Positions 40,650 to 48,429 of a DNA stretch of 59,009 nt are shown one piece after another. Every line of letters begins with the position of its first letter. Position 1 is the stretch's first letter. The stretch is from positions 1-59,009 of the forward strand of contig CAZIUA010000007.1 of the NCBI GenBank assembly GCA_964542315.1. Reading direction: 5' to 3'. A program made the translations under genes and the position numbers. This DNA is from UBA11524 sp964542315 (lineage in GTDB: Bacteria > Bacillota > Clostridia > Christensenellales > Aristaeellaceae). Below the pieces are notes generated by a model. That model searched no databases, was not told where the DNA came from, and was given only the letters and a program-made list of their open reading frames with translations.

Positions 40650-42989
40650 ATGATGAACGAACACAAGGACGCGATGCCCCTGGAGAACCTTGCCCCTGCG
40701 GGCAATCCTGAATGCCTGGAAAGAGCCGTGGCCGCCGGTGCGGATGCGGTCTATTTGGGTTACGCCGCTTTTTCTGCCCGGGCGGGCGCTGGCAATTTCG
40801 ACGAGGCGCAACTCCGTCAGGCGGTGCATTTCGCCCATCTCCATCATGTGCGCGTGCATGTGACGGTCAATACCCTGGTCAAGGATGGCGAACTCGCCGG
40901 CGTTGAGGATGTGCTCTGCCTGCTGCATGATGCAGGCGTGGACGCAGTGCTCGTGCAGGATCTGGGCGTGATGCAGCTGGCCCGCACCTGCTTCCCGGCG
41001 CTGCAGGTGCATGCATCCACCCAGATGGCGCTGCACAATGCCGCCGGTGTGGTATTCTGCCGCCGTCACGGGCTGACCCGTGCCGTGCTGGCGCGCGAAT
41101 GCTCCCTGCAGGAGATCCGCCGCGCAGCAGATGTCGGCCTGGAAATCGAGGTATTCGGTCATGGCGCGCAGTGCGTGGCGGTCAGCGGACAGTGCCTGTT
41201 CTCCTCCATGCTCGGCGGACGCAGCGGCAATCGCGGCCGCTGTGCGCAACCCTGCCGCCTGCCCTACACCTACAGGGACAAGACGGCGGCGTGGCTCAGT
41301 CCGCGAGATGTCTGCATGCGTGATCATCTGCCGGAATTGGTGCAGGCTGGCGCATGCTCCATCAAGCTGGAAGGCCGTTTGAAGCGTCCGGAATATGTGG
41401 CGACGGTGGCGGCGAGCTATCGCAAGGGCATCGATGCACTGGCGCAGGGTGCTTTCTGCCCGGCGGACGCGGCCGAACGTGAAGGGCTGGTGCAGATCTT
41501 CTCCCGCGGCGGCCTGATGGACGGCTATGCCCAGGGCTGTCAGGATGCAGGCGTGATCTTCCCGGACCGGGTGAACCATGGCGGCGTCCTGATCGGGCGT
41601 ATCGAGGCCGTGGCGGGCGGTATGGCGCGCTTGCGGCTGGAACGCGACCTGATGGACGGCGATGGCCTGCAAATCCGCACGGAAAAGGGCGACAGCGAGA
41701 TGATCTATGCCGGGCATGACGTCATGGCAGGGGAGATCGCGCTGCTGCGCCTGCGTCCGGATATGAAGCCCCATGCGGGGGACAGCGTGTTCCGCCTGAC
41801 CAGCAGTGCGCAGCTGGAACGCGCGCGCGGCATGACGCTGACGCCCATCCCCTGCGACCTGATCCTGACAGCGCTTCCGGGTGAAAAACTGATGCTGACC
41901 GCCAGCGATGGCGCATCCACCGTGACGGTGACGGGTGAAGACGTATCTGCCGCGCAGAAGCGTGCGCTCACGGAGGAAGATGCGCGCAAGTCCCTGGTGA
42001 AAATGGGCGATACGCCCTTTGTCCTGCGGGATTGCACGGTATTCACCGACAATGCCTTTGTGCCGGTGTCTGCGCTCAATGCTATTCGCCGGGACGCGCT
42101 GACTGCGCTGGAAAACCAGCGTGCGGCGGACTTTGCTCTGGCGCGTGGTGAGGAGCATCCCCCCAGGGCGCAGACCCTTCCCACGGGCAAGGTGCCGGAG
42201 ACCATCGTTTTCCGTGACCTGGAGCAGTATGAAAGCATGAAGCACCTGTCCGCAAGGCTGGTGTGGTATCCGGAGGATTTCCGCGAGGCGGCGCTGGAAC
42301 GCGATCTGCCTGCGCTGGATGCGGGCGTTTGGTTCCACCTGCCCATGAAATGCGAACAGGCCACGCTGGAGATGCTGCACAGCTTTGTGACGGCGCATGC
42401 GGATCATCTGGGCGGTGTGGTGCTGAGCAGCGTCGGGCAGTTGGGCATGCGCTGGCCCGTCCCCATGGGCGCAGGCGAGGGCATCCCGGTGATGAACCGC
42501 CACGCGGCGCAGGTGCTCTATGACGAGGGCTGTGAATTCGTCACGGCCTCGGGCGAGCTGTCCGCGGCGGAACTGTCCACACTGCTGGCGGGCGATCCGC
42601 CCATGCTGGTGCCGGCGTATGGGCGTGCGCAGCTGATGCTGCTGCACCATTGCCCGGCGCGGACGTATCTGGGGCTGGCGCGTGGCCATGCGGATTGCCG
42701 CATGTGCGATACGCATCATCCGGATGCGCTGGCGGATACCTGCCTGACCGACCGGCGCGGGGTGGGATTCCCCCTGCTGCGTCAGCGGCTGCCGGAGGGA
42801 TGCCTCGTCCGCCTGATGAACAGCGTCCCGACCGATCTGATGAGCCGCGTCCGCCATGCCGGCTGGACACCGCTGATGACGCTGAATGTCGAAAAGGACG
42901 ATGCGCTCCGGACGGCGGTGGAGGTCTTCCAGGGCGAAACGCGCCGTGGCGAGGCGACTGCTGCCCACTGGAATCGTCCGGTGGAATAA
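40650..42989 (+). CDS. U32 family peptidase
   Basis: This is a roughly 779-residue protein. The N-terminal TIM-barrel U32 domain begins LENLAPAGNPECLERAVAAG and holds the signature EVFGHGAQCVAVSGQCLFSS; GRCAQPCRLPY follows with conserved cysteines. A long C-terminal part (about 370-779) corresponds to the collagenase-associated DUF3656 region. U32 proteins include collagenases and radical-SAM partners that hydroxylate RNA; which activity applies here is open. The start is uncertain: ATG 40650 or 40653 has a weak site, and ATG 40674 (MPLENLAPAG) has AAGGA four bases upstream. Confidence 0.88.
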   Translation: MMNEHKDAMPLENLAPAGNPECLERAVAAGADAVYLGYAAFSARAGAGNFDEAQLRQAVHFAHLHHVRVHVTVNTLVKDGELAGVEDVLCLLHDAGVDAVLVQDLGVMQLARTCFPALQVHASTQMALHNAAGVVFCRRHGLTRAVLARECSLQEIRRAADVGLEIEVFGHGAQCVAVSGQCLFSSMLGGRSGNRGRCAQPCRLPYTYRDKTAAWLSPRDVCMRDHLPELVQAGACSIKLEGRLKRPEYVATVAASYRKGIDALAQGAFCPADAAEREGLVQIFSRGGLMDGYAQGCQDAGVIFPDRVNHGGVLIGRIEAVAGGMARLRLERDLMDGDGLQIRTEKGDSEMIYAGHDVMAGEIALLRLRPDMKPHAGDSVFRLTSSAQLERARGMTLTPIPCDLILTALPGEKLMLTASDGASTVTVTGEDVSAAQKRALTEEDARKSLVKMGDTPFVLRDCTVFTDNAFVPVSALNAIRRDALTALENQRAADFALARGEEHPPRAQTLPTGKVPETIVFRDLEQYESMKHLSARLVWYPEDFREAALERDLPALDAGVWFHLPMKCEQATLEMLHSFVTAHADHLGGVVLSSVGQLGMRWPVPMGAGEGIPVMNRHAAQVLYDEGCEFVTASGELSAAELSTLLAGDPPMLVPAYGRAQLMLLHHCPARTYLGLARGHADCRMCDTHHPDALADTCLTDRRGVGFPLLRQRLPEGCLVRLMNSVPTDLMSRVRHAGWTPLMTLNVEKDDALRTAVEVFQGETRRGEATAAHWNRPVE

Positions 42990-43032
42990 GATGATTTGAC
43001 TTGATCCCCTCGACCTATATGAGGATATCGTT

Positions 43033-45399
43033 ATGATGAAAGAAAGAACCCTGCGCGTGCTGGAATTCACCAAGATACGCGAACGCCTTGCTTCGAAGGC
43101 GCTGACCCCCATGGGTGCGGAGCGCTGCAGGGCGCTCGTGCCTTCCTGCAACCTGGCGGAGATCGAAATGTGGCAGGCCGAGACCGAGGAAGCCACGGTC
43201 ATCCTGCAATATCTGGGCTCGTCGCCGCTGATCCCCTTTGAGGACGTGCGCCAGAGCATCACCCTGGCGGAAAAGGGCGCGACTTTGTCCCCCAAGGCGC
43301 TCCTGTCCATCGCGACGCTGCTTTCGGCGGCGCGCGCGGCGCGTTCTGCGCTGGATACCGAGCGCGACAACACGCCCCTGCTCAAGGCCAAGGCACAGGC
43401 GATCGTTTCCCTGCGCCATATCGAGCAGGACATCACCAGCGCCATCATCTCCGAGGAGGAGATCGCCGACAGTGCCTCCAATGAGCTGATGAACATCCGC
43501 CGCCATCTGCGCGGTGCGACCGAGCGCATCAAGGAAAAGCTCAACCAGATGGTGCATAATCCCAATTTCCAGAAATACCTGAGCGACACCATCATCACCG
43601 TGCGCAATGACCGGTATGTCATCCCCGTCCGGGCGGACAGCCGCGCCATGGTGCCGGGTCTGGTGCATGACCAGTCCGCTACGGGCGCGACCCTCTTTAT
43701 TGAGCCGATGGCTGCGGTGGAGATGGGCAACGAGCTGCGCCAGTGGGAGGCCAAGGAAAAGCAGGAGATCGAACGCATCCTGGCTGCGCTGAGCGCGGAA
43801 ATCGTCCCCTATGCGGCGGAAATGCGCTCCACCGTGGACATCCTCGCGGAATTGGACTTCATCTTCGCCAAGGGTCTGCTGAGCCGCGAGATGTACGCCG
43901 TGACGCCCAAGCTGAATCAGTATGGCTACCTGAACATCATCCGCGGCCGTCATCCGCTGATCGACCCGGATAAGGTGGTGCCTTCCAACCTGTGGCTGGG
44001 CAAGGACTTCACCAGCCTCATCATCACCGGCCCCAATACCGGCGGCAAGACCGTCACCCTCAAGACCGTCGGCCTGTTCACGCTGATGGCGCAGGCGGGC
44101 TTGCAGGTCCCGGCGGATCTGGGGACGGAGCTGGCCGTGTTCGAGCAGGTCTTTGCCGATATCGGCGATGAGCAGTCCATCGAGCAGAGCCTGTCGACCT
44201 TCTCCAGCCACATGACCAATATCGTTTCCATCATGCATGAGGTCACGCCGCGCGACCTGGTGCTCTTTGATGAGCTGGGCGCCGGTACCGACCCCACCGA
44301 GGGTGCCGCGCTGGCGCAGGCCATTCTCACGCGCCTGCGGAATATCCGCGTGCGCACCATGGCCACCACTCATTACAGCGAATTGAAGGCCTTCGCGCTG
44401 TCCACCGAGGGCGTCGAAAATGCCTCCGTGGAGTTCAGTGTGGAGACCCTGCGCCCTACCTATCGCCTCTCCATCGGCGTGCCGGGCAAGTCCAACGCAT
44501 TCGAGATCAGCCGCAAGCTCGGTCTGCCTGAAAACCTCATCGAGGATGCCAAGAAGCTGCTCTCCGGCGATTCCATCCGCTTTGAGGACGTCATCGCCAA
44601 TGCGGAATATCACCGCCAGGTGGCGGAGCGTGAGCGTGAGATCGCCCGTCAGGCCAGCGAGGAGACCATCAAGTTGCGCGACGAGGCGGAACGCCTGCGC
44701 AAGGAGATCGAAGAGAAGCGTGAATCCGCCCTGCGCAAGGCCAAGGAGGATGCACGCCGCATCATGGAGCAGACGCGCCGCGAATCCGAATCCATCATCG
44801 CGGAGCTCAAGCGCATGAAGAAGGAGCAGAACAACCCCGACGCGGGCATCAACGCCGTCCGCAAGCAGATCGAAAAGAGTGTGGACAACCTCGCCGAGGG
44901 GCTGGTGCAGAAGGTGGATAATTCCGCCGCCCCCAAGACCGTCAAGCCCGGCGACAAGGTGGACATCCTGACCATCGGTAGCCAGGGCACGGTGCTTGCC
45001 GCCCCCAACGCCAAGGGTGAGGTGGAGGTGCAGGCCGGTATTATGAAGCTGAAGGTGAACATCTCCCAGCTGCGCCTGATCAAGGAAAAGCCTGCTGCCC
45101 AGCAGAAACAGAAGCAGACCAGCGTGAAGATGCACACCGGCGCAATGGACCGCACCGTCCGCATGGAATGTGATGTGCGCGGCATGACCCTGGATGAGGC
45201 ACTGGCCCAGGTGGACATCTATCTGGACAACGCGATCCTGGCGGGCATGGGCGAGGTGAGCATTATCCACGGCAAGGGCACGGGTGTGCTACGCAATGGC
45301 ATTCAGCAGCATCTGCGCCACCATATGCATGTGGCCAGCTGCCGTCTGGGTGTCTATGGCGAGGGCGAAAGCGGCGTGACCATTGTGACGCTGAAGTGA
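43033..45399 (+). CDS. mutS2: MutS2 ATPase/endonuclease
   Basis: This 788-residue homodimeric ATPase has a MutS-like core and clamp and Walker A TGPNTGGKTVT (about 331-342). Walker B is in LVLFDELGAGTDP. A long coiled coil (about 510-620) follows, and then a C-terminal Smr nuclease domain (about 712-788; DVRGMTLDEAL, IIHGKGTGVLR). It lacks the mismatch-binding domain of MutS1. MutS2 suppresses recombination and rescues collided ribosomes in Firmicutes. GAGGAT precedes ATG 43033. It follows the U32 gene by 43 bp. Confidence 0.94.
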   Translation: MMKERTLRVLEFTKIRERLASKALTPMGAERCRALVPSCNLAEIEMWQAETEEATVILQYLGSSPLIPFEDVRQSITLAEKGATLSPKALLSIATLLSAARAARSALDTERDNTPLLKAKAQAIVSLRHIEQDITSAIISEEEIADSASNELMNIRRHLRGATERIKEKLNQMVHNPNFQKYLSDTIITVRNDRYVIPVRADSRAMVPGLVHDQSATGATLFIEPMAAVEMGNELRQWEAKEKQEIERILAALSAEIVPYAAEMRSTVDILAELDFIFAKGLLSREMYAVTPKLNQYGYLNIIRGRHPLIDPDKVVPSNLWLGKDFTSLIITGPNTGGKTVTLKTVGLFTLMAQAGLQVPADLGTELAVFEQVFADIGDEQSIEQSLSTFSSHMTNIVSIMHEVTPRDLVLFDELGAGTDPTEGAALAQAILTRLRNIRVRTMATTHYSELKAFALSTEGVENASVEFSVETLRPTYRLSIGVPGKSNAFEISRKLGLPENLIEDAKKLLSGDSIRFEDVIANAEYHRQVAEREREIARQASEETIKLRDEAERLRKEIEEKRESALRKAKEDARRIMEQTRRESESIIAELKRMKKEQNNPDAGINAVRKQIEKSVDNLAEGLVQKVDNSAAPKTVKPGDKVDILTIGSQGTVLAAPNAKGEVEVQAGIMKLKVNISQLRLIKEKPAAQQKQKQTSVKMHTGAMDRTVRMECDVRGMTLDEALAQVDIYLDNAILAGMGEVSIIHGKGTGVLRNGIQQHLRHHMHVASCRLGVYGEGESGVTIVTLK

Positions 45400-45409
45400 C
45401 AGCGCGATA

Positions 45410-45452
45410 TTCACAGTTCCTTCACACCCATGTCACACCTGCGTGCTACGCT
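45410..45452 (+). promoter_or_regulatory. Three TTCACA direct repeats at 11-bp spacing and promoter
   Basis: TTCACA (45410), TTCACA (45421) and GTCACA (45432) lie exactly 11 bp apart. The last is followed after 9 bp by a -10-like TACGCT (45447-45452). This is the layout of PhoB/PhoP-type boxes and would serve autoregulation by the OmpR-family regulator just downstream. Confidence 0.65.
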
Positions 45453-45472
45453 TTGTTTCGGAGGTGTTCCCC

Positions 45473-46165
45473 ATGAAAGACAAGCCGTATGTTCTCATCG
45501 TTGACGATGATCCCAATATTGCCCATCTGGTGCAGCTCTATCTGGAAAAGGAGGGCTTCAGCGTCAAGCTGGCCGCACGGGGCGACGATGCCCTGGCGGA
45601 ATTCCGCCGTCTTCCGCCCGACCTGATGCTGCTTGACCTCATGCTCCCCGGCGTGGATGGCTGGCAGGTGCTCAAGAGCATCCGCAAGACCAGCACCATC
45701 CCGGTCATCCTGCTGACGGCGAAGGACGAGACCTTCGACAAGGTGCTGGGGCTGGAGCTGGGCGCGGATGATTATGTCACCAAGCCCTTCGATGCCAAGG
45801 AGCTGGTCGCACGCGTGAAGGCCGTTTTGCGCCGCACGCAGGGCCCGGAGGAGGAAAAGAGCGACAGTCTCTCCTTTCCGGGGCTGACGGTCAGCCTCGC
45901 GCGGTACGAGGTCTTCTATGAGGGCGAAAAGATCGACATGCCCCCCAAGGAGCTGGAGGTGCTCTACTTCCTCGCCAGCCACCCCAATCAGCTTTTCACC
46001 CGCGGACAGCTGCTGGATCGCGTCTGGGGCTACGACATCGAGGTGGAGAGCCGCACGGTGGACGTGCATGTCAAGCGCCTGCGCGATAAGCTGCCCGGCT
46101 GCGAAAAGCATGGCTGGGGCATCACGACCATCTGGCGGCGCGGCTATAAATTCGAGGTGCAATAA
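45473..46165 (+). CDS. OmpR/PhoB-family response regulator
   Basis: This 230-residue regulator has a receiver domain with D11-D13 and phospho-acceptor D55 in LLDLMLPGVDGW, and the Lys in YVTKPF. A winged-helix DNA-binding domain follows (about 130-228; LEVLYFLASHPNQLFTRGQL, SRTVDVHVKRLRDKL). GGAGGTG precedes ATG 45473. Its kinase (46866) is not adjacent: an LRR gene lies between. Sequence and TTCACA boxes suggest a PhoP-like role, but no phosphate gene is near. Confidence 0.93.
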   Translation: MKDKPYVLIVDDDPNIAHLVQLYLEKEGFSVKLAARGDDALAEFRRLPPDLMLLDLMLPGVDGWQVLKSIRKTSTIPVILLTAKDETFDKVLGLELGADDYVTKPFDAKELVARVKAVLRRTQGPEEEKSDSLSFPGLTVSLARYEVFYEGEKIDMPPKELEVLYFLASHPNQLFTRGQLLDRVWGYDIEVESRTVDVHVKRLRDKLPGCEKHGWGITTIWRRGYKFEVQ

Positions 46166-46190
46166 GAATGGCACATTGGCGGATGAGCCG

Positions 46191-46219
46191 TTGACAAGCC
46201 ATCCCACAAGTGCTACGAT
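46191..46219 (+). promoter_or_regulatory. Near-consensus promoter for the LRR gene
   Basis: A perfect TTGACA (46191-46196), a 17-bp spacer and TACGAT (46214-46219), starting 25 bp after the regulator's stop. Confidence 0.75.
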
Positions 46220-46273
46220 GGGGGCAGAGGTTCCTGCTCCTATTTTTATACCAACGATAAGGAGGACATCGTG

Positions 46274-46819
46274 ATGAAAAAGCTGGAGCCGACTGACTAT
46301 GAATATGCGCTGATGGAGGACGGTACGGCGGAAATTACCTTTTACAGGGGGAATGACAAGAAAGTGACCATCCCGGCGACGCTTGATGGACACGCCGTGA
46401 CCGCCATCGGGAACAGCGCGTTCTCCAGCTGCAAGTCGCTGACCAGCGTTATCATCCCGGATGGCGTGATGACCATGGGGGACAGAGTGTTCTACGGCAG
46501 CTCGTCGCTGACCAGCATCATCATCCCAGACAGCGTAACGACCATGGGTGACGAGGTGTTCTCCGACTGCATGGCGCTGACCGACCTGACCATTCCCGAT
46601 AGTGTGACGACCATCGGGGACAGTGCGTTCTCCAGCTGCAAGTCGCTGACCAGCATCACCATCCCGGACAGCGTGACCACCATCGGGGAGTTTGCGTTCT
46701 ACAACTGCACCGCGCTGAAGACCGTCACCGTCTCCCGCAACTCCTACGCCGCGCAGTACTGCAAGAACAACGGCCTGCCCTACACCTACCCCGATGCCAA
46801 CGACTGGCTGCTCAACTGA
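46274..46819 (+). CDS. BspA-type leucine-rich-repeat protein
   Basis: This 181-residue protein is without signal peptide or membrane segment. A short N-terminal cap (about 1-45) is followed by about five 23-residue BspA/LRR_5 repeats of the form xIGxxAFxxCxSLTSxxIPDSV. It ends with a capped segment of the kind that normally closes such proteins (SYAAQYCKNNGLPYTYPD). Family members are usually surface binding proteins; this one has no visible export signal. It lies between the response regulator and kinase genes, with its own near-consensus promoter. The repeats are close copies at DNA level (GCGTTCTCCAGCTGCAAGTC at about 46419 and 46625), so the copy number may vary. Confidence 0.85.
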   Translation: MKKLEPTDYEYALMEDGTAEITFYRGNDKKVTIPATLDGHAVTAIGNSAFSSCKSLTSVIIPDGVMTMGDRVFYGSSSLTSIIIPDSVTTMGDEVFSDCMALTDLTIPDSVTTIGDSAFSSCKSLTSITIPDSVTTIGEFAFYNCTALKTVTVSRNSYAAQYCKNNGLPYTYPDANDWLLN

Positions 46820-46865
46820 TGCGGCCACGGCATCCTTCCCCCAAGACCCTGTGAGGTGATTGAAC

Positions 46866-48302
46866 ATGTTTGCGCGCATCATGAGCGTGGTGCTGGCGGT
46901 GATCCTGCTGCTGACGACGGTGCTGTCCGCCGTGGGGTGGATGGCGCTGCGGGAGAGGCAGACCGAGGGCGTGATGGAGACCCTGCGCGCCGAGGCCCGG
47001 GAGATCGCCTATCTGGCGGCACAGCGCAATGACACCGCGCTGAACCTGTTCGGGCAGAGCATCGGCAACCGCAACGCCTATCTGCAATGGAAGGCCACGG
47101 CGGTATATGAGGAATACGGCGCGTACATCCCTGTGGTGGACCGCAACGGCCGCGTGATGGACAACATGAATGTGGCCTACGCCGACAACCCGGATTTCGC
47201 CCAGACGCTCAATGGCAAGGACATCCTGGATGCGCTGGGCAAGGTACTGGGCGGCCAGGAGATCGAGTTGCACGTCAACCTGGACGGCAGCGATTACTTC
47301 ACCGTCGGCGTGCCTTTTTTGCAAAACGGGCTGGTGCTGGGCGCGGTGTTCATGCAGACCCCTGCGCAGTACATCGAGGGCGGCGCGGAGGAGCTGCTGT
47401 TGCCGGTGCTGGGCATCGCGGCGGCGGCTGCGCTGCTGGCCGGGCTGGTGCTGTTCATCATCCTGCGCAGCGTGATGAAGCCCCTCAACAGCCTGACGAA
47501 GGCCGCACAGGCCATGGCGGATGGCGAATTCGATGTGCGCGTGCCGGAAACGCGTTCCACCCGTGAGGTGAAGAAGCTGGCTGCGGCCTTCAACACCATG
47601 GCGGATGAGCTCAGCGCGGTGGAGGATAACCGCCGCGAATTCGTGGCCAATGTCAGCCATGAGCTGCGCAGCCCCATCACGGCCATCAGCGGCTATGTCG
47701 AGGGCATGCTGGACGGTACCATCCCGGAGGAGGGGCGCGAGAAGTACCTGGCTATCGTGTCGGATGAATCCAAGCGGCTCAGCCACCTCATCGGAGAATT
47801 GCTGGCGCTTTCCCGCTTGGAGCGGGATGATGCAGCCCTGTCCTGTACGGATTTCGATGTGTGTGACCTGCTGGAGCGGGTCTTCCTGCGGCGCAACGGC
47901 GATCTGGAGAAGCACGGTCTGGATGTGGACTGTGATTTCGACCCGGAACCCTGCCTTGTGCATGCGGATATGGCGCGCATCGACCAGGTGCTGGTGAACC
48001 TGATCGACAACGCCATCAAGTTCACCCCGGACGGCGGAAAGATCACCCTGCGCGTGCGTGTGGAGGGCGAACGCTGCACCGTCACAGTGGCGGACAACGG
48101 CGTGGGCATCCTCCCGGAGGATCGCGCGAAGGTGTTCGAGCGCTTCTTTACGGCGGACAGGGCGCATACCTCCGGCAAGGGGACGGGGCTGGGACTCTCC
48201 ATCTGCCAGCGCATCATGGAGATGCACGGGCAGACAATCACCCTGCTGGACAGCGAGACCGGCACGGCCTTCGCCATCACCCTGGCCATGAAACAGAAAT
48301 GA
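46866..48302 (+). CDS. PhoR-like sensor histidine kinase
   Basis: This is a 478-residue membrane kinase. Helix 1 (about 6-27) is followed by an extracytoplasmic sensor region (about 28-175) and helix 2 (about 178-201). HAMP comes next (about 202-255), then the HisKA segment VSHELRSPITAISGYVEG with H265. The HATPase domain contains VLVNLIDNAIKFTP, DNGVGI and GKGTGLGLSI. GTGAGGTG precedes ATG 46866. It starts 46 bp after the LRR gene and probably partners the OmpR-type regulator at 45473. Confidence 0.93.
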   Translation: MFARIMSVVLAVILLLTTVLSAVGWMALRERQTEGVMETLRAEAREIAYLAAQRNDTALNLFGQSIGNRNAYLQWKATAVYEEYGAYIPVVDRNGRVMDNMNVAYADNPDFAQTLNGKDILDALGKVLGGQEIELHVNLDGSDYFTVGVPFLQNGLVLGAVFMQTPAQYIEGGAEELLLPVLGIAAAAALLAGLVLFIILRSVMKPLNSLTKAAQAMADGEFDVRVPETRSTREVKKLAAAFNTMADELSAVEDNRREFVANVSHELRSPITAISGYVEGMLDGTIPEEGREKYLAIVSDESKRLSHLIGELLALSRLERDDAALSCTDFDVCDLLERVFLRRNGDLEKHGLDVDCDFDPEPCLVHADMARIDQVLVNLIDNAIKFTPDGGKITLRVRVEGERCTVTVADNGVGILPEDRAKVFERFFTADRAHTSGKGTGLGLSICQRIMEMHGQTITLLDSETGTAFAITLAMKQK

Positions 48303-48307
48303 TCCCG

Positions 48308-48340
48308 GCGCAGGAGGAGAGATCCTTCCTGCGCTGTTTT
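48308..48340 (+). terminator. Terminator of the kinase gene
   Basis: GCGCAGGA pairs with TCCTGCGC around an 11-base loop, followed by TGTTTT. Confidence 0.7.
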
Positions 48341-48362
48341 GCTGTAGGCGATGCTGTTCCCC

Positions 48363-48391
48363 TTCACAAATGGGGCGCGGTGTGTTATGAT
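48363..48391 (+). promoter_or_regulatory. Promoter of uvrB
   Basis: TTCACA (48363-48368), a 17-bp spacer and TATGAT (48386-48391). Confidence 0.65.
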
Positions 48392-48394
48392 AAC

Positions 48395-48408
48395 AGAACA
48401 GCCATTCT
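48395..48408 (+). promoter_or_regulatory. Possible LexA operator
   Basis: AGAACAGCCATTCT begins 3 bp after the -10 of the uvrB promoter. It has GAAC-N4-ATTC, one base from the GAAC-N4-GTTC core of Firmicutes LexA/DinR boxes. The position fits repression, but one mismatch in a key half-site leaves it uncertain. Confidence 0.4.
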
Positions 48409-48429
48409 GCTGAGGAAGAGGTGATTCCC

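Noticed and set aside
40557..40650. Upstream extension of the U32 peptidase
   Set aside because: The added residues are rich in Cys, Gly and Arg and overlap the end of zapA; the family's LAPAGN start lies just after 40674.
46419..46750. Repeats resembling a non-coding tandem array
   Set aside because: They keep reading frame and encode 23-residue leucine-rich repeats of a protein with start, ribosome site and capped end.
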